Source: a bacterium (GTDB lineage Bacteria; SM23-31; JAUVVT01). Taken from it: a stretch of 11,866 nt of DNA. Position numbers and translations under genes: made by a program. Under the pieces are notes generated by a model. That model saw nothing but the letters and a program-made list of their open reading frames with translations. It was not told where the DNA came from and did not search any database. The stretch lies in assembly GCA_030616165.1 (NCBI GenBank), contig JAUWXV010000109.1, positions 1 to 11,866 on the forward strand, written 5' to 3'. Shown piece after piece: positions 1 through 7,189 of the stretch; position 1 is the first letter of the stretch, and every line of letters starts with the position of its first letter.

Positions 1-454
1 CAAATGACGGAAAATTTTCTTTTGATACATAAACCTCAAAAGGGCGGTGTTCTATCTTTTTATAATTATCGTTCTTAAAGTAATAATCCTTATTATTAAA
101 ACTTATAGAAAAATAGACATTAATTTTTAATAAGCCGGAAAAATCTTTTTTAAGTTTTATATAAAATATTTTTTCCCAAAATTTTTCCGCTATTCGAAAT
201 CCAGAAAAAGGAAATATCAATTTCTCAATATGGTGGTCAGGATATATAATCTCAATATCTATTCTATTCAGGTTTATCGGGAAAATATCTGCATCTTTGA
301 TGATACAAAAAACAGGAATATGTGTTTCAGGTTCAATTCTGAAAGGAACATCTGCAATTATTTCCGGGAGTCCTTTCCATAGAAAGTTTAACATCCCAAA
401 TAATTTATAATGTATCTCTGCATACAGAAAGTATATAGGTATTGTATTTTTCAT
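1..454 (-). CDS. Unrecognised protein, N-terminal 151 residues only (gene runs off the left edge)
   Basis: An open frame starts at ATG 454-452 and stays open to base 1, so the C-terminal part is missing. The visible protein begins MKNTIPIYFLYAEIHYKLFG. It is rich in aromatic, Ile and Lys residues and has no clear signal peptide. A stretch near residue 50 reads IPVFCIIKDADIFPINL. From memory, that pattern and the final PFEVYVSKENFPS resemble the N-terminal region that precedes a PHP-type metal-dependent phosphoesterase domain in some environmental bacteria. The catalytic His/Asp motifs would lie outside the window, so this is a weak inference. The start lies 53 bp after the stop of the nuclease gene on the same strand, so co-transcription is likely. 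No Shine-Dalgarno sequence is visible before the ATG. That this is a real gene is likely; its function is open. Confidence 0.6.
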   Translation of the reverse strand, partial: MKNTIPIYFLYAEIHYKLFGMLNFLWKGLPEIIADVPFRIEPETHIPVFCIIKDADIFPINLNRIDIEIIYPDHHIEKLIFPFSGFRIAEKFWEKIFYIKLKKDFSGLLKINVYFSISFNNKDYYFKNDNYKKIEHRPFEVYVSKENFPSF

Positions 455-507
455 AATCTTTAAATTATTTATTTTTTGATAAAATACATTAATCAGTATA
501 GTACTTT

Positions 508-1374
508 TTAATTTTTTATTTCCATTTGAATTTCATCAATGATAGAAAAATCGCAATTAATCCTAATTTCCCATTTAAATTTTTCAGAAAGAGGCTTAAT
601 TTTTTGCGGAAACTTTAATTCTTTGCATAATCTGTTATATGCAATATGCAAAAGAAAAACCAAATTCTTAACATCTTCAAGGCAGTATCTTCTTAAAACA
701 TTCAAAGCATTCAGCCTTCGAGACTGATATTTTTCCCATAAAAGGACAGCCGTATATCCATTCACATCTTTCAAGTAATCTGGTCGGTTTATCCCTAACT
801 GCTTTTCTATTGATTTTAATCCCCCTGAATAACCAAGCCTTTTAAAAATCCATCTCAAGTCAAGGGATATATAATTCTTTTTCCATATATTGAATGTTCT
901 TTCAATATATGGAATGTCAAATAAATTCCCGTTGTATGTTACAATTATAAGGCAGTCTTCAATCAATGGAATAACATCATGAAGGTTTATTCCATTTATA
1001 AAACTTCTAAACTTCCCCTTATACAACGTCCCGATAACAGTAATTTCATTAAGTTCTTTTGCGAGCCCATTTGTTTCCACGTCAAGAAAAAGGGTTCGTT
1101 CTTTGAATTTGGGATAAATTCGCCAGTATTCCTTCTTAGGAAAATTTTCTCTGAAAAATCCAACATTAACATTTTCCAACGCCCGCTTCGAGCCTATTAT
1201 ATATGATTTTACCAAATCTCTGTCATAAACGGGAATTTCAGGATTTAAAATATTCTCCTGCATATCATCCCATGTCAGTATTCCCATTTCCCATATCTTT
1301 TTTTCCGTTTTTTCTTTTATTCCTGGTATATGAATAAAAGAGTACTCCAGTAATGTGTCGAACCCTTTATTCAT
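508..1374 (-). CDS. YprB-type RNase H-like (DEDDy) exonuclease-domain protein
   Basis: The 288-residue protein has two parts. Residues about 10-45 (YSFIHIPGIKEKTEKKIWE, then GILTWDDM) match the short helical segment that precedes the nuclease domain in YprB-like proteins. Residues about 92-250 form an RNase H-like fold with the acidic residues of a DEDDy 3'-5' exonuclease: D98 and E100 in FLDVETNGL, D153 in YNGNLFDIPYIE, and Y230/D234 in RRYCLEDVKNL. The expected role is metal-dependent cleavage of a DNA or RNA 3' end in the cytoplasm; the substrate is unknown. There is no helicase or polymerase domain, and the length suits a stand-alone family member. The start puts the helical segment at the N-terminus, but no Shine-Dalgarno sequence precedes it. 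A MITE-like element sits 52 bp upstream. The next gene downstream, on the same strand, may share its transcript. Confidence 0.85.
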   Translation of the reverse strand: MNKGFDTLLEYSFIHIPGIKEKTEKKIWEMGILTWDDMQENILNPEIPVYDRDLVKSYIIGSKRALENVNVGFFRENFPKKEYWRIYPKFKERTLFLDVETNGLAKELNEITVIGTLYKGKFRSFINGINLHDVIPLIEDCLIIVTYNGNLFDIPYIERTFNIWKKNYISLDLRWIFKRLGYSGGLKSIEKQLGINRPDYLKDVNGYTAVLLWEKYQSRRLNALNVLRRYCLEDVKNLVFLLHIAYNRLCKELKFPQKIKPLSEKFKWEIRINCDFSIIDEIQMEIKN

Positions 1375-1425
1375 GGAAAATTTATGTTATTATTGAACCT
1401 TGATAAATTTTTTAAGAAAGTAAAT

Positions 1426-1581
1426 AAGATGACGCGGCAAAAAATGAAAATTTAGTAAAGACAATCCTAAGGGTGTCTTTGTATGGTTATGGAAATTAAA
1501 GTAAATCAATATATTACAGTTATACTTATTTCAGCAAAAAGATTTAGAAACAAAATTTTTAGACTTTTGCCGTGTCATCTT
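1426..1581. mobile_element. 156-bp MITE-like element with 17-bp terminal inverted repeats
   Basis: The left end aagatgacgcggcaaaa (1426-1442) is repeated inverted as ttttgccgtgtcatctt (1565-1581), with 16 of 17 positions matching. Weaker similarity continues a few bases inward. An internal hairpin has a perfect 7-bp stem, aaagaca at 1457-1463 and tgtcttt at 1474-1480. No transposase is encoded, as expected of a non-autonomous element. A 40-codon plus-strand frame (1483-1605) with AAGGG 9 nt upstream runs through the right terminus; its significance is unknown. No target-site duplication is obvious. The element lies between the cyclic-nucleotide-binding gene and the nuclease gene and is unrelated in sequence to the other three elements of the window. 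It could instead be a structured RNA, but inverted repeats at both ends favour a mobile origin. Confidence 0.55.
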
Positions 1582-1601
1582 TTAAAAAATGTATTACTAT
1601 T

Positions 1602-2429
1602 CTAAGATTTGTTTTTATCTGGAATTTTTTCTTCCGATTCAGAAATTTGCTGTTTCAAAGAACCAATAATTTCATTGGCTTTTCTTAATCTTTCAATAAG
1701 TGCCTTGAACATCGTCACAAACCAACTTGGGATCTTACTAATTTGATACTCAAAAAGTTCTTTCGATATAACCAAAAGGTCTGAATTTTCAATAGCCTTC
1801 GCTGTTGCTGACCTGTGAGGATTTCCAAAAAGAGCCATCTCTCCAAAAAAACTATTTTTACCCAAAACACTAAGTTTTACAGTTTCATCTTTTACATCCT
1901 TAAAAAGTCCAACCTTTCCATTCTGTATTATATACATCTCATTTCCGAGGTCTCCTTCTTTAAATATTACATCATCTTTCTTATATCTTCTGAGTCTTTT
2001 CCTCGGTTTTTCAGGAACAGGAGAATTTTTTGGATTATGGGTAGAAAGAATATCCTTTCTTACTTCTATTTCTCTCGTATTCCCATTTAAATTTACAGTT
2101 TTGAATTTTATTTTCTTCTCCTCACCTGCCATCACACTCGGAAAACAAACCTCTACTGAAACAAGGTCCTTTAATTTCATTGACTTGTTCACCTTCATTG
2201 GATTCAGATTTCCTTCTTCTACTTCCAGAGAAAATGACACCTTTTTTGTTTTTGCATCAACAAATTTTTTCATAATAAGAATATGATAAAGATTGCTCTC
2301 AAGATTTTCCCTCTGTATTATAAAACCATTTTTATCATCAGTAGTTTTAGATTTCCCCACTCCAAGTATTGAAGTGATATTGTTGGAAATATTAAATAAT
2401 GATTTATCCTTAAGATTTACCTCTTTCAT
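1602..2429 (-). CDS. Cyclic nucleotide-binding domain protein without DNA-binding domain
   Basis: This 275-residue protein has a typical cNMP-binding beta-roll at about 145-235. It begins RYKKDDVIFKEGDLGNEMYI and contains the phosphate-binding cassette FGEMALFGNPHRSATAKA at 195-212, with the key Glu (197) and Arg (206) present. It should therefore bind cAMP, cGMP or a related nucleotide. In place of the Crp/Fnr helix-turn-helix, the C-terminus (about 236-265) is a predicted amphipathic helix or coiled coil rich in Lys and Glu. Residues 1-140 form a beta-rich domain that I do not recognise, ending in a Pro/Lys/Arg linker. There is no signal peptide and no membrane segment. It probably acts as a cytoplasmic sensor or scaffold rather than a transcription factor. 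The gene stands alone, with gaps of about 110 bp and 227 bp to its neighbours. A weak GGA lies about 10 nt before the ATG. Confidence 0.85.
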   Translation of the reverse strand: MKEVNLKDKSLFNISNNITSILGVGKSKTTDDKNGFIIQRENLESNLYHILIMKKFVDAKTKKVSFSLEVEEGNLNPMKVNKSMKLKDLVSVEVCFPSVMAGEEKKIKFKTVNLNGNTREIEVRKDILSTHNPKNSPVPEKPRKRLRRYKKDDVIFKEGDLGNEMYIIQNGKVGLFKDVKDETVKLSVLGKNSFFGEMALFGNPHRSATAKAIENSDLLVISKELFEYQISKIPSWFVTMFKALIERLRKANEIIGSLKQQISESEEKIPDKNKS

Positions 2430-2538
2430 TTTTTAATTTTCCATTAATATAACTAATTATGATTAAAAATTTTCGTTAATTTATTATCCATGAAAAATTA
2501 ACAAAAAAATATACTAATTCATAATATATTAAATTCTT

Positions 2539-3813
2539 CTAATTACACAACATCCCACTTCTATCAAATTCAAGGTTAAAAAACTCACCAATCGGTTCTA
2601 TTCGATTGTTTTCTTTTTCTTCATCAAAAATTGCTTTTGATATAGATATTTCATTGAGCATTAAAGTACTTTTAATTCTTGCTACTTTAGCCTTCTTTTT
2701 ATCTTCTGCCCAGCAGGTTTTTAATGCCCATTTAATAGCAACCTCATCATTTTCTGCAATAATAGGTATTTTTCCCCTATCAATCATTGTGGAGGTTAAA
2801 ATATTAATATAATAAACATCAAAATCAATCTTTTCATATATCTTTTTTGTAATAATATCTGCCAGCCCAATTCCAATAACATTACCATGAGATTCATCGG
2901 TCAGGTTAAGTGCCGCAATTCTGCTTATCCTCGGATATTCCGGCTCTTTCTCTCCCCAGACCATCATTCTCCCAATAATATTCGTATCTATACAAACACC
3001 ACTTATATTCTTACCAATTTCATCTATAATCAAAAGGTCAATGTTATTGAAATAAAATTTCGGAGAAATCTCTCTTGCCCATTTTAATAGTTCAATTTCT
3101 CTTTTTTCTATATTATCAGGTTCAATTGCTTCGATATGAGCAACTTCTAAAAAAGCATTCTCAATAATTCCAACTCCAAAAAGAACAGGTGCCTTTTTTA
3201 ATATTACTCTTGCAGAGTCCGGAAAAATTTTTGTTAATCCCTTGACTCCAAGTTCATGTATCTGCCTTGCACCCTTCTCTCTTCCAAGTCCAATTGCTAA
3301 AATTTTAAGTATTCCGCTTCCTATAATACTTCGAAAATCTGTGTGAGATTTAATACGATTAACGGGAATGATTCCATCTGAATTTAGAGCAATCTTATCA
3401 AAATATACAGGGAGCCCATATGAGTTTCTTCCAATTTCAACTACATCTGTTGAACATACAATTGGTGCGCGAATCTTATCCTCTGTTATTCCATAACTTT
3501 CAAGGATTTCTCTCTGTCCCTTGACTGTATTACCTCCATGACTACCCATTGCGGACAATATAAATGGTTCCCCACCTGCCATCTTCACCTCATCAACAAT
3601 ATGAGATAAAATCTCACCTACTTTTTTTATTCCCCTGCTGCCAGCAGTAATAGCTATTTTATCCCCCGGTTTTATTTTTTCATTAATTTTTATCTTCTCA
3701 AATTCTTCTCTTATCTTCTTCCTGACATTTTCAACCGTCGGATTATCAAACTTCTGCCTCACCTTTATCATTTCTGGAAGAGAAACATCTCCAGGCAACA
3801 TTTTTAAATACAT
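2539..3813 (-). CDS. LarA-like (DUF2088/lactate racemase superfamily) protein
   Basis: This 424-residue protein has the two-part layout of nickel-pincer lactate racemase LarA. An N-terminal Rossmann-like region includes AITAGSRGIKKV (54-65) and SAMGSHGGNT (87-96). The middle motif is RIKSHTDFRSIIGSGILKIL, then GLGREKGARQIHELG. Candidate equivalents of the LarA catalytic and nickel/cofactor residues are H92, H157, K170 and H186. Their spacing is close to that of the H108, H174, K184 and H200 recalled for the Lactobacillus enzyme. By family knowledge, such proteins epimerise 2-hydroxy acids using a nickel-pincer nucleotide made by LarB, LarC and LarE. None of those is in this window, so cofactor and substrate are inferred. 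The glycine-rich stretch differs from LarA's, which suggests a divergent subfamily. It lies downstream of the radical SAM gene with a 183-bp gap. No Shine-Dalgarno sequence is visible; TATTAT ends 5 nt before the ATG. Confidence 0.8.
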   Translation of the reverse strand: MYLKMLPGDVSLPEMIKVRQKFDNPTVENVRKKIREEFEKIKINEKIKPGDKIAITAGSRGIKKVGEILSHIVDEVKMAGGEPFILSAMGSHGGNTVKGQREILESYGITEDKIRAPIVCSTDVVEIGRNSYGLPVYFDKIALNSDGIIPVNRIKSHTDFRSIIGSGILKILAIGLGREKGARQIHELGVKGLTKIFPDSARVILKKAPVLFGVGIIENAFLEVAHIEAIEPDNIEKREIELLKWAREISPKFYFNNIDLLIIDEIGKNISGVCIDTNIIGRMMVWGEKEPEYPRISRIAALNLTDESHGNVIGIGLADIITKKIYEKIDFDVYYINILTSTMIDRGKIPIIAENDEVAIKWALKTCWAEDKKKAKVARIKSTLMLNEISISKAIFDEEKENNRIEPIGEFFNLEFDRSGMLCN

Positions 3814-3996
3814 ATCTTATAATAAGACTATGAAATTAAACAGTTTTAATTTCCCTGAATATTCCGGGGGATTAAAATAATTTAAAGTTTTTTTTACAAC
3901 TTTTTTACAAAAAAATTGTGAATTTTAAAAATTTCTAAAAACCTTATTTTAAATTAAATAAAAATAATCAAATCTTCAAGAAAAAATTAAAAAAAA

Positions 3997-4995
3997 TTAT
4001 TCAATACAATTTCGACATATAAATATGCTGTCTCTTTCGGTAAAGATCTTTTTTCTGAATGCAACAGACTTTTCAGAATTCCATATATCATTGAAAGAAT
4101 GTTGGTTATTAATACTCCCAAATGAAAAGTGAGCATCCTTATCAAAACAGCATGGGAGAACTTTTCCATCCCAGGTCACAACTGAAGAAAATAAAACTAT
4201 CCGGCAGTGGTTTTTAGTTTTCTTCTTTAAAACCAGCTTCCCATTGACTTTATTATATCTTCTTAACTTCTCTATTGAAGGCAGAAGATTATTATAATCA
4301 TTTTCATCATAAATTTGAACACTTTTTAAAAATACCTTATCTACATTTAAAGATTTCCCTAATCTCTTTATCTGCTCAATTTCACTTTGATTATGTTTCA
4401 TTACAATAAATTGTAAATAAACCTTAGGTGATTTAGATTTCATTTTCTGTTTTGTCTCTATTAACCTTCTTATTCCATCTAACACAGTATTAAAATTCCC
4501 ACCTGCCCGATATACTTTATAACTCTCTTCAGTCGCCCCATCAATAGAAAATATAATCTCATTTAATCCTGAATTTATTAGATTTTTAGCATCGTTATCT
4601 GTTTTAATATAATGACCATTTGTATTCATAACCACATGAATTTTAAATCTTCTAACATATTCTATCATAGAAATAATATTTCGGTTTAACATTGGCTCCC
4701 CTTGAAAATAGAGAAGAAGATAAATAAGATGATTTTTAGTTGTGTCTATTATCTTTTTAAAAAGAGAAATATCCATCATCCCCCTATCCCTTTTTAACTC
4801 CCCTTTTCCAGATGGGCACTCAAGACAGTGCAAATTGCATAAATTTGTTGGCTCTATAGATAGAACAGGAGGTAATCCGTTTATCCTGAAATCAATTAAT
4901 AAAGAGTGCCTCCAGTAAGATATAGTTATTTTTAAAAGATTTACTATCCTTTTTAAATTCAGGCTTTTTATCAAATTTATATCAAATGGATACAT
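3997..4995 (-). CDS. Radical SAM protein with short SPASM-like C-terminal domain
   Basis: In this 332-residue protein, SIEPTNLCNLHCLECPSG (46-63) carries the CxxxCxxC motif (C53, C57, C60) that binds the catalytic 4Fe-4S cluster. YFQGEPMLN (96-104) is the GGEP-like SAM-binding strand, and MNTNGHYI and IFSIDGATEESY are the usual following barrel strands. Further cysteines lie at C264, C282, C283 (GKVLPCCFD), C327 and C330 (ICRNC). This is a SPASM-type auxiliary-cluster region, but the chain ends two residues after the last Cys, so the terminal Cys set is shorter than usual. It would generate a 5'-deoxyadenosyl radical to modify an unknown substrate. No precursor peptide gene is visible nearby, so a peptide-maturation role is unsupported. 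The start fits the usual N-terminal lead of about 40 residues before the barrel. No Shine-Dalgarno sequence is seen. Confidence 0.88.
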   Translation of the reverse strand: MYPFDINLIKSLNLKRIVNLLKITISYWRHSLLIDFRINGLPPVLSIEPTNLCNLHCLECPSGKGELKRDRGMMDISLFKKIIDTTKNHLIYLLLYFQGEPMLNRNIISMIEYVRRFKIHVVMNTNGHYIKTDNDAKNLINSGLNEIIFSIDGATEESYKVYRAGGNFNTVLDGIRRLIETKQKMKSKSPKVYLQFIVMKHNQSEIEQIKRLGKSLNVDKVFLKSVQIYDENDYNNLLPSIEKLRRYNKVNGKLVLKKKTKNHCRIVLFSSVVTWDGKVLPCCFDKDAHFSFGSINNQHSFNDIWNSEKSVAFRKKIFTERDSIFICRNCIE

Positions 4996-5284
4996 AATAA
5001 TCTAATATTAAAGATAAATCTTTGAAGATAATATCTGCAAACAGGAAATTTAAAATATTATTATTTTTTTTATATTATTAAAATATTTAATAAAAATCAA
5101 GAACGATTTAATATTTAAAATGTATTATTTTTAAAAAAGTTTATTTTTCATAAAAAATCTACCTTGTTTTAAAAAGAAAAAAAATTAAAATTATTTTAAT
5201 TTATTGACAATTACCCTAATATTTTTAAATTAAAAACAAAAATTTGGCAAATTTACTATCAGTAGCATATACATAAATAGCACC
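4996..5284. other. Very AT-rich divergent intergenic region
   Basis: This is the left part of the gap between the divergent radical SAM gene and the permease gene. It is almost entirely A and T and holds no credible coding frame. A perfect 9-bp inverted repeat with a 3-nt loop (aaattaaaa at 5182-5190, ttttaattt at 5194-5202) lies just before a possible promoter. Promoters for both flanking genes should be here, but the base composition makes -10 matches uninformative. Confidence 0.5.
5204..5231 (+). promoter_or_regulatory. Possible sigma-70 promoter for the GntP-family permease
   Basis: A perfect TTGACA (5204-5209) is followed after 16 bp by TAAATT (5226-5231), a 4/6 match to TATAAT. It points toward the permease. 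Transcripts from here would carry the palindromic repeat at 5285-5395 in their leader. In such AT-rich DNA the weak -10 is poor evidence; the exact -35 is the main support. Confidence 0.25.
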
Positions 5285-5395
5285 GAGATTTCAAAAACGG
5301 GATTGCCACGCCTTCGGCTCGCAATGACAACAATCATACATGTCATTGCGACCCCGAGAACTCGGGGCGAGTACTCGGGACGACTAAGCAATCTC
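5285..5395. repeat. Palindromic dispersed repeat, core form without outer termini
   Basis: This G+C-rich island in AT-rich DNA is built as nested inverted repeats. The outer pair is gagatt (5285) with aatctc (to 5395), and gattgc (5301-5306) with gcaatc (5388-5393). The inner perfect 10-bp pair is cgcaatgaca (5320-5329) with tgtcattgcg (5341-5350). The right arm carries its own hairpin, ccccgag-aa-ctcgggg (5352-5367), and the palindrome cgagtactcg. The framework GATTGCCACG, TCGCAATGACA, TGTCATTGCGA, GCAATCTC recurs, degenerated, at 6914-7039 and 10814-10910. Unlike those two copies, no outer 18-bp terminal repeat is visible here. It lies about 70 bp upstream of the permease gene. Confidence 0.75.
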
Positions 5396-5462
5396 ATTAA
5401 GTAATATTAATTTAATTTTAATCATCATTTGATTTTTGCTAAAGTTCAGTTAAAAATATAAG

Positions 5463-6776
5463 ATGAATGAAATCCATTTGCTTTTTTCGTTTGTAATAGG
5501 AGTTTCCCTATTAATATTTTTAATATTACGAACCAAGGTTCATGTTTTCCCCTCTTTAATAATTTCTTCTGCAGTTATAGGTCTGATTAGTGGGCTTCCC
5601 CCTTCACAGACAGTTTCAGCAATAACATCTGGATTCGGAAACACACTTGCTTCCATAGGAATAGTAATAGGTTTAGGCGTGATGCTTGGTAAACTTCTCG
5701 AGGTTTCCGGTGCTGCAGAAAAGATGGCTAATATATTTATAAAATCGGTTGGCTCCGGAAAAGAAAACTGGGCATTAGCTCTTACTGGCGCAGTGGTCTC
5801 GATATCGGTTTTCTGCGATTCCGGGTTTGTGATTCTGATTTCACTTGCAAAATCCATATCCAAAAAATCAAAATTTGTATTTGCTACCCTCAGTATATCA
5901 CTTGCTTCCGGACTTGTTGTTACACATCATTGTGTTCCACCAACTCCGGGTCCGCTCGCTGTCGCCGGGCTCTTCGGAGTTGATGTAGGTGTAATTATTA
6001 TATTTGGTTTAATTGTATCTATTCCAATAATTATTAGTATGGTTTTATATTCAAAATATTCAGGTGAAAAGATAAATATTCCTGTAAATAATAGTTTAGA
6101 ACAAGAAAAGAAAGAAAAATCCATACCACCAGCATCAATCTCTTTTCTACCAATAATAATTCCAATAATTCTCATACTGTCAAAGACCATACTTGACGCT
6201 TTAAAGGTTTCTGGAATTATTATGGGAATATTTGATTTTGTGGGCAGTCCTGTGATTGCAATTTTATTAGGATTATTGATAGCCATTGGGGGTCTTGCAA
6301 GAAATTTCAGTCTTTCTGAGACTTCAAAATTCATAGAAAAATCGCTTTCTTCAGCGGGTGTCATAATATTAATAACCGGCGCAGGGGGCTCCCTGGGAAA
6401 TATATTACGAGTATCAGGCGTGGGCTCTTATATAGCAGATATTGCTGTCTCTTTATCTATTCCTTCCATAATCTTACCTTTTCTTATTTCAACAATTTTG
6501 CGTTTTGCTCAGGGTTCCGGAACAGTCGCTATGATTACCTCAGCGTCTATTATTTCTCCTATGATGCCGATTCTTCACATAAATCCAATAACAGCCGCAC
6601 TCGCCTGTTCTGTTGGTTCAATGTTTTTTTCATATTTCAACGATAGTTATTTCTGGGTCGTCACTCGATTTACCGGGCTTAATGTTAAAGAGGGAATCCG
6701 CGCCTGGTCAATTACAACTACTATCGGATGGGCTGTGGGATTTATCTCTTTATTGATTATTAACCTATTTATATAA
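5463..6776 (+). CDS. GntP-family gluconate/organic-acid permease
   Basis: This 437-residue polytopic membrane protein has about 12 hydrophobic segments. Family motifs are clear. The first runs from GFGNTLASIGIVIGLGVMLG into KLLEVSGAAEKMA (57-89). The second is HHCVPPTPGPLAVAGLFG (155-172). Others are GAGGSLGNILRVSG (306-319), RFAQGSGTVAM (347-357) and NDSYFWVVTRFTG (393-405). A charged cytoplasmic loop lies at about 198-222. The length matches the family (about 440). By family knowledge these are inner-membrane proton symporters for gluconate or related sugar acids and hydroxy acids. The exact substrate cannot be read from the sequence, and there is no kinase or dehydratase next door. The start gives the expected N-terminal first helix, yet the bases before it (ttaaaaatataag) hold no Shine-Dalgarno sequence. 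Transcription seems monocistronic: the next gene is 463 bp away beyond a transposon-like element. Confidence 0.93.
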   Translation: MNEIHLLFSFVIGVSLLIFLILRTKVHVFPSLIISSAVIGLISGLPPSQTVSAITSGFGNTLASIGIVIGLGVMLGKLLEVSGAAEKMANIFIKSVGSGKENWALALTGAVVSISVFCDSGFVILISLAKSISKKSKFVFATLSISLASGLVVTHHCVPPTPGPLAVAGLFGVDVGVIIIFGLIVSIPIIISMVLYSKYSGEKINIPVNNSLEQEKKEKSIPPASISFLPIIIPIILILSKTILDALKVSGIIMGIFDFVGSPVIAILLGLLIAIGGLARNFSLSETSKFIEKSLSSAGVIILITGAGGSLGNILRVSGVGSYIADIAVSLSIPSIILPFLISTILRFAQGSGTVAMITSASIISPMMPILHINPITAALACSVGSMFFSYFNDSYFWVVTRFTGLNVKEGIRAWSITTTIGWAVGFISLLIINLFI

Positions 6777-6886
6777 TATTCTTTTATCAATTTTATTGCA
6801 TTATATAATAATTATTTCTATATTTTATAAAAAGATAAGCTATAAATAGCCAATTTCTTCTCGGAAAAGAAAGGAAATAAATATTT

Positions 6887-7099
6887 AGAGATTGTTGCAT
6901 AATTATTTTTTAAGATTACCACGCCTACACAGGAGTTTCGATAATCGAGACTCGCAATTACAATAACTATTCTACTAAATGCTTGTTAATAACTGTCTTT
7001 GCGAGGAATTCCGAAATTTAGAAATGACGAAGTTATCTCATAAAATTCAGTACTTTAGTTGAAAAATTTAAGTGTTATTTCAATTATGCAACACTCTCT
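6887..7099. mobile_element. 213-bp MITE-like element enclosing a decayed palindromic core
   Basis: The outer ends are agagattgttgcataatt (6887-6904) and its near-exact inverse aattatgcaacactctct (7082-7099), 17/18 matching. Inside is a degenerated copy of the palindromic framework: gattaccacgcc (6914-6925), tcgcaattaca (from 6952), tgtctttgcgagg (6994-7006) and gacgaagttatctc (7026-7039). The left arm holds an imperfect 21-nt palindrome at 6933-6953. No transposase is encoded, so movement would need an enzyme supplied elsewhere. The rest of the 6777-7239 gap holds AT-rich sequence on both sides and the otsAB leader on the right. I see no convincing terminator after the permease gene. Confidence 0.65.
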
Positions 7100-7175
7100 T
7101 TATAATTCCTTATAATTTAATTGTAATTCTATTTTAAAAACCATAGTTTTTATTATGTTAAAATTGACAGACAAG

Positions 7176-7181
7176 TATAAT
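7176..7181 (+). promoter_or_regulatory. Candidate -10 box of the trehalose operon
   Basis: A perfect TATAAT lies 58 bp before the otsAB start. At a usual -35 spacing there is no TTGACA-like hexamer. The TTGACA present (7164-7169) is only 6 bp away and cannot pair with this box. If used, transcription would begin near 7188, at the edge of the inverted repeat at 7190-7220. This could mean an activated promoter or a different sigma factor. Confidence 0.4.
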
Positions 7182-7189
7182 GCAGTCAG

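Noticed and set aside
3853-3870. ccctgaatattccggg as an operator or terminator upstream of the LarA-like gene
   Set aside because: It has only short arms with a mismatch and no T-run; too weak to call.
3896-3919. Hairpin acaactttttt / aaaaattgt between the LarA-like and radical SAM genes as a terminator
   Set aside because: The stem is nearly all A-T with a 4-nt loop and no suitable T-run follows it on the minus strand, where it would be needed. Such pairings are expected by chance in this composition.
3987-4169. Sixty-codon minus-strand frame overlapping the 3' end of the radical SAM gene
   Set aside because: It lies in another frame over conserved SPASM-region codons and shows no independent signal.
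5540-6364. Long minus-strand frames (107 and 145 codons) inside the permease gene
   Set aside because: They are reverse-strand shadows of a clear GntP-family gene, have no recognisable domain and no ribosome binding site.
2539-6776. Hydroxy-acid uptake and racemisation operon (LarA-like protein plus GntP permease)
   Set aside because: The genes are on opposite strands and separated by the radical SAM gene and an intergenic region of about 470 bp, so they are not one operon.
7164-7181. TTGACA next to TATAAT as a standard sigma-70 promoter of otsAB
   Set aside because: The two hexamers are only 6 bp apart, so they cannot serve as a -35/-10 pair, and no good -10 lies 16-18 bp after the TTGACA.
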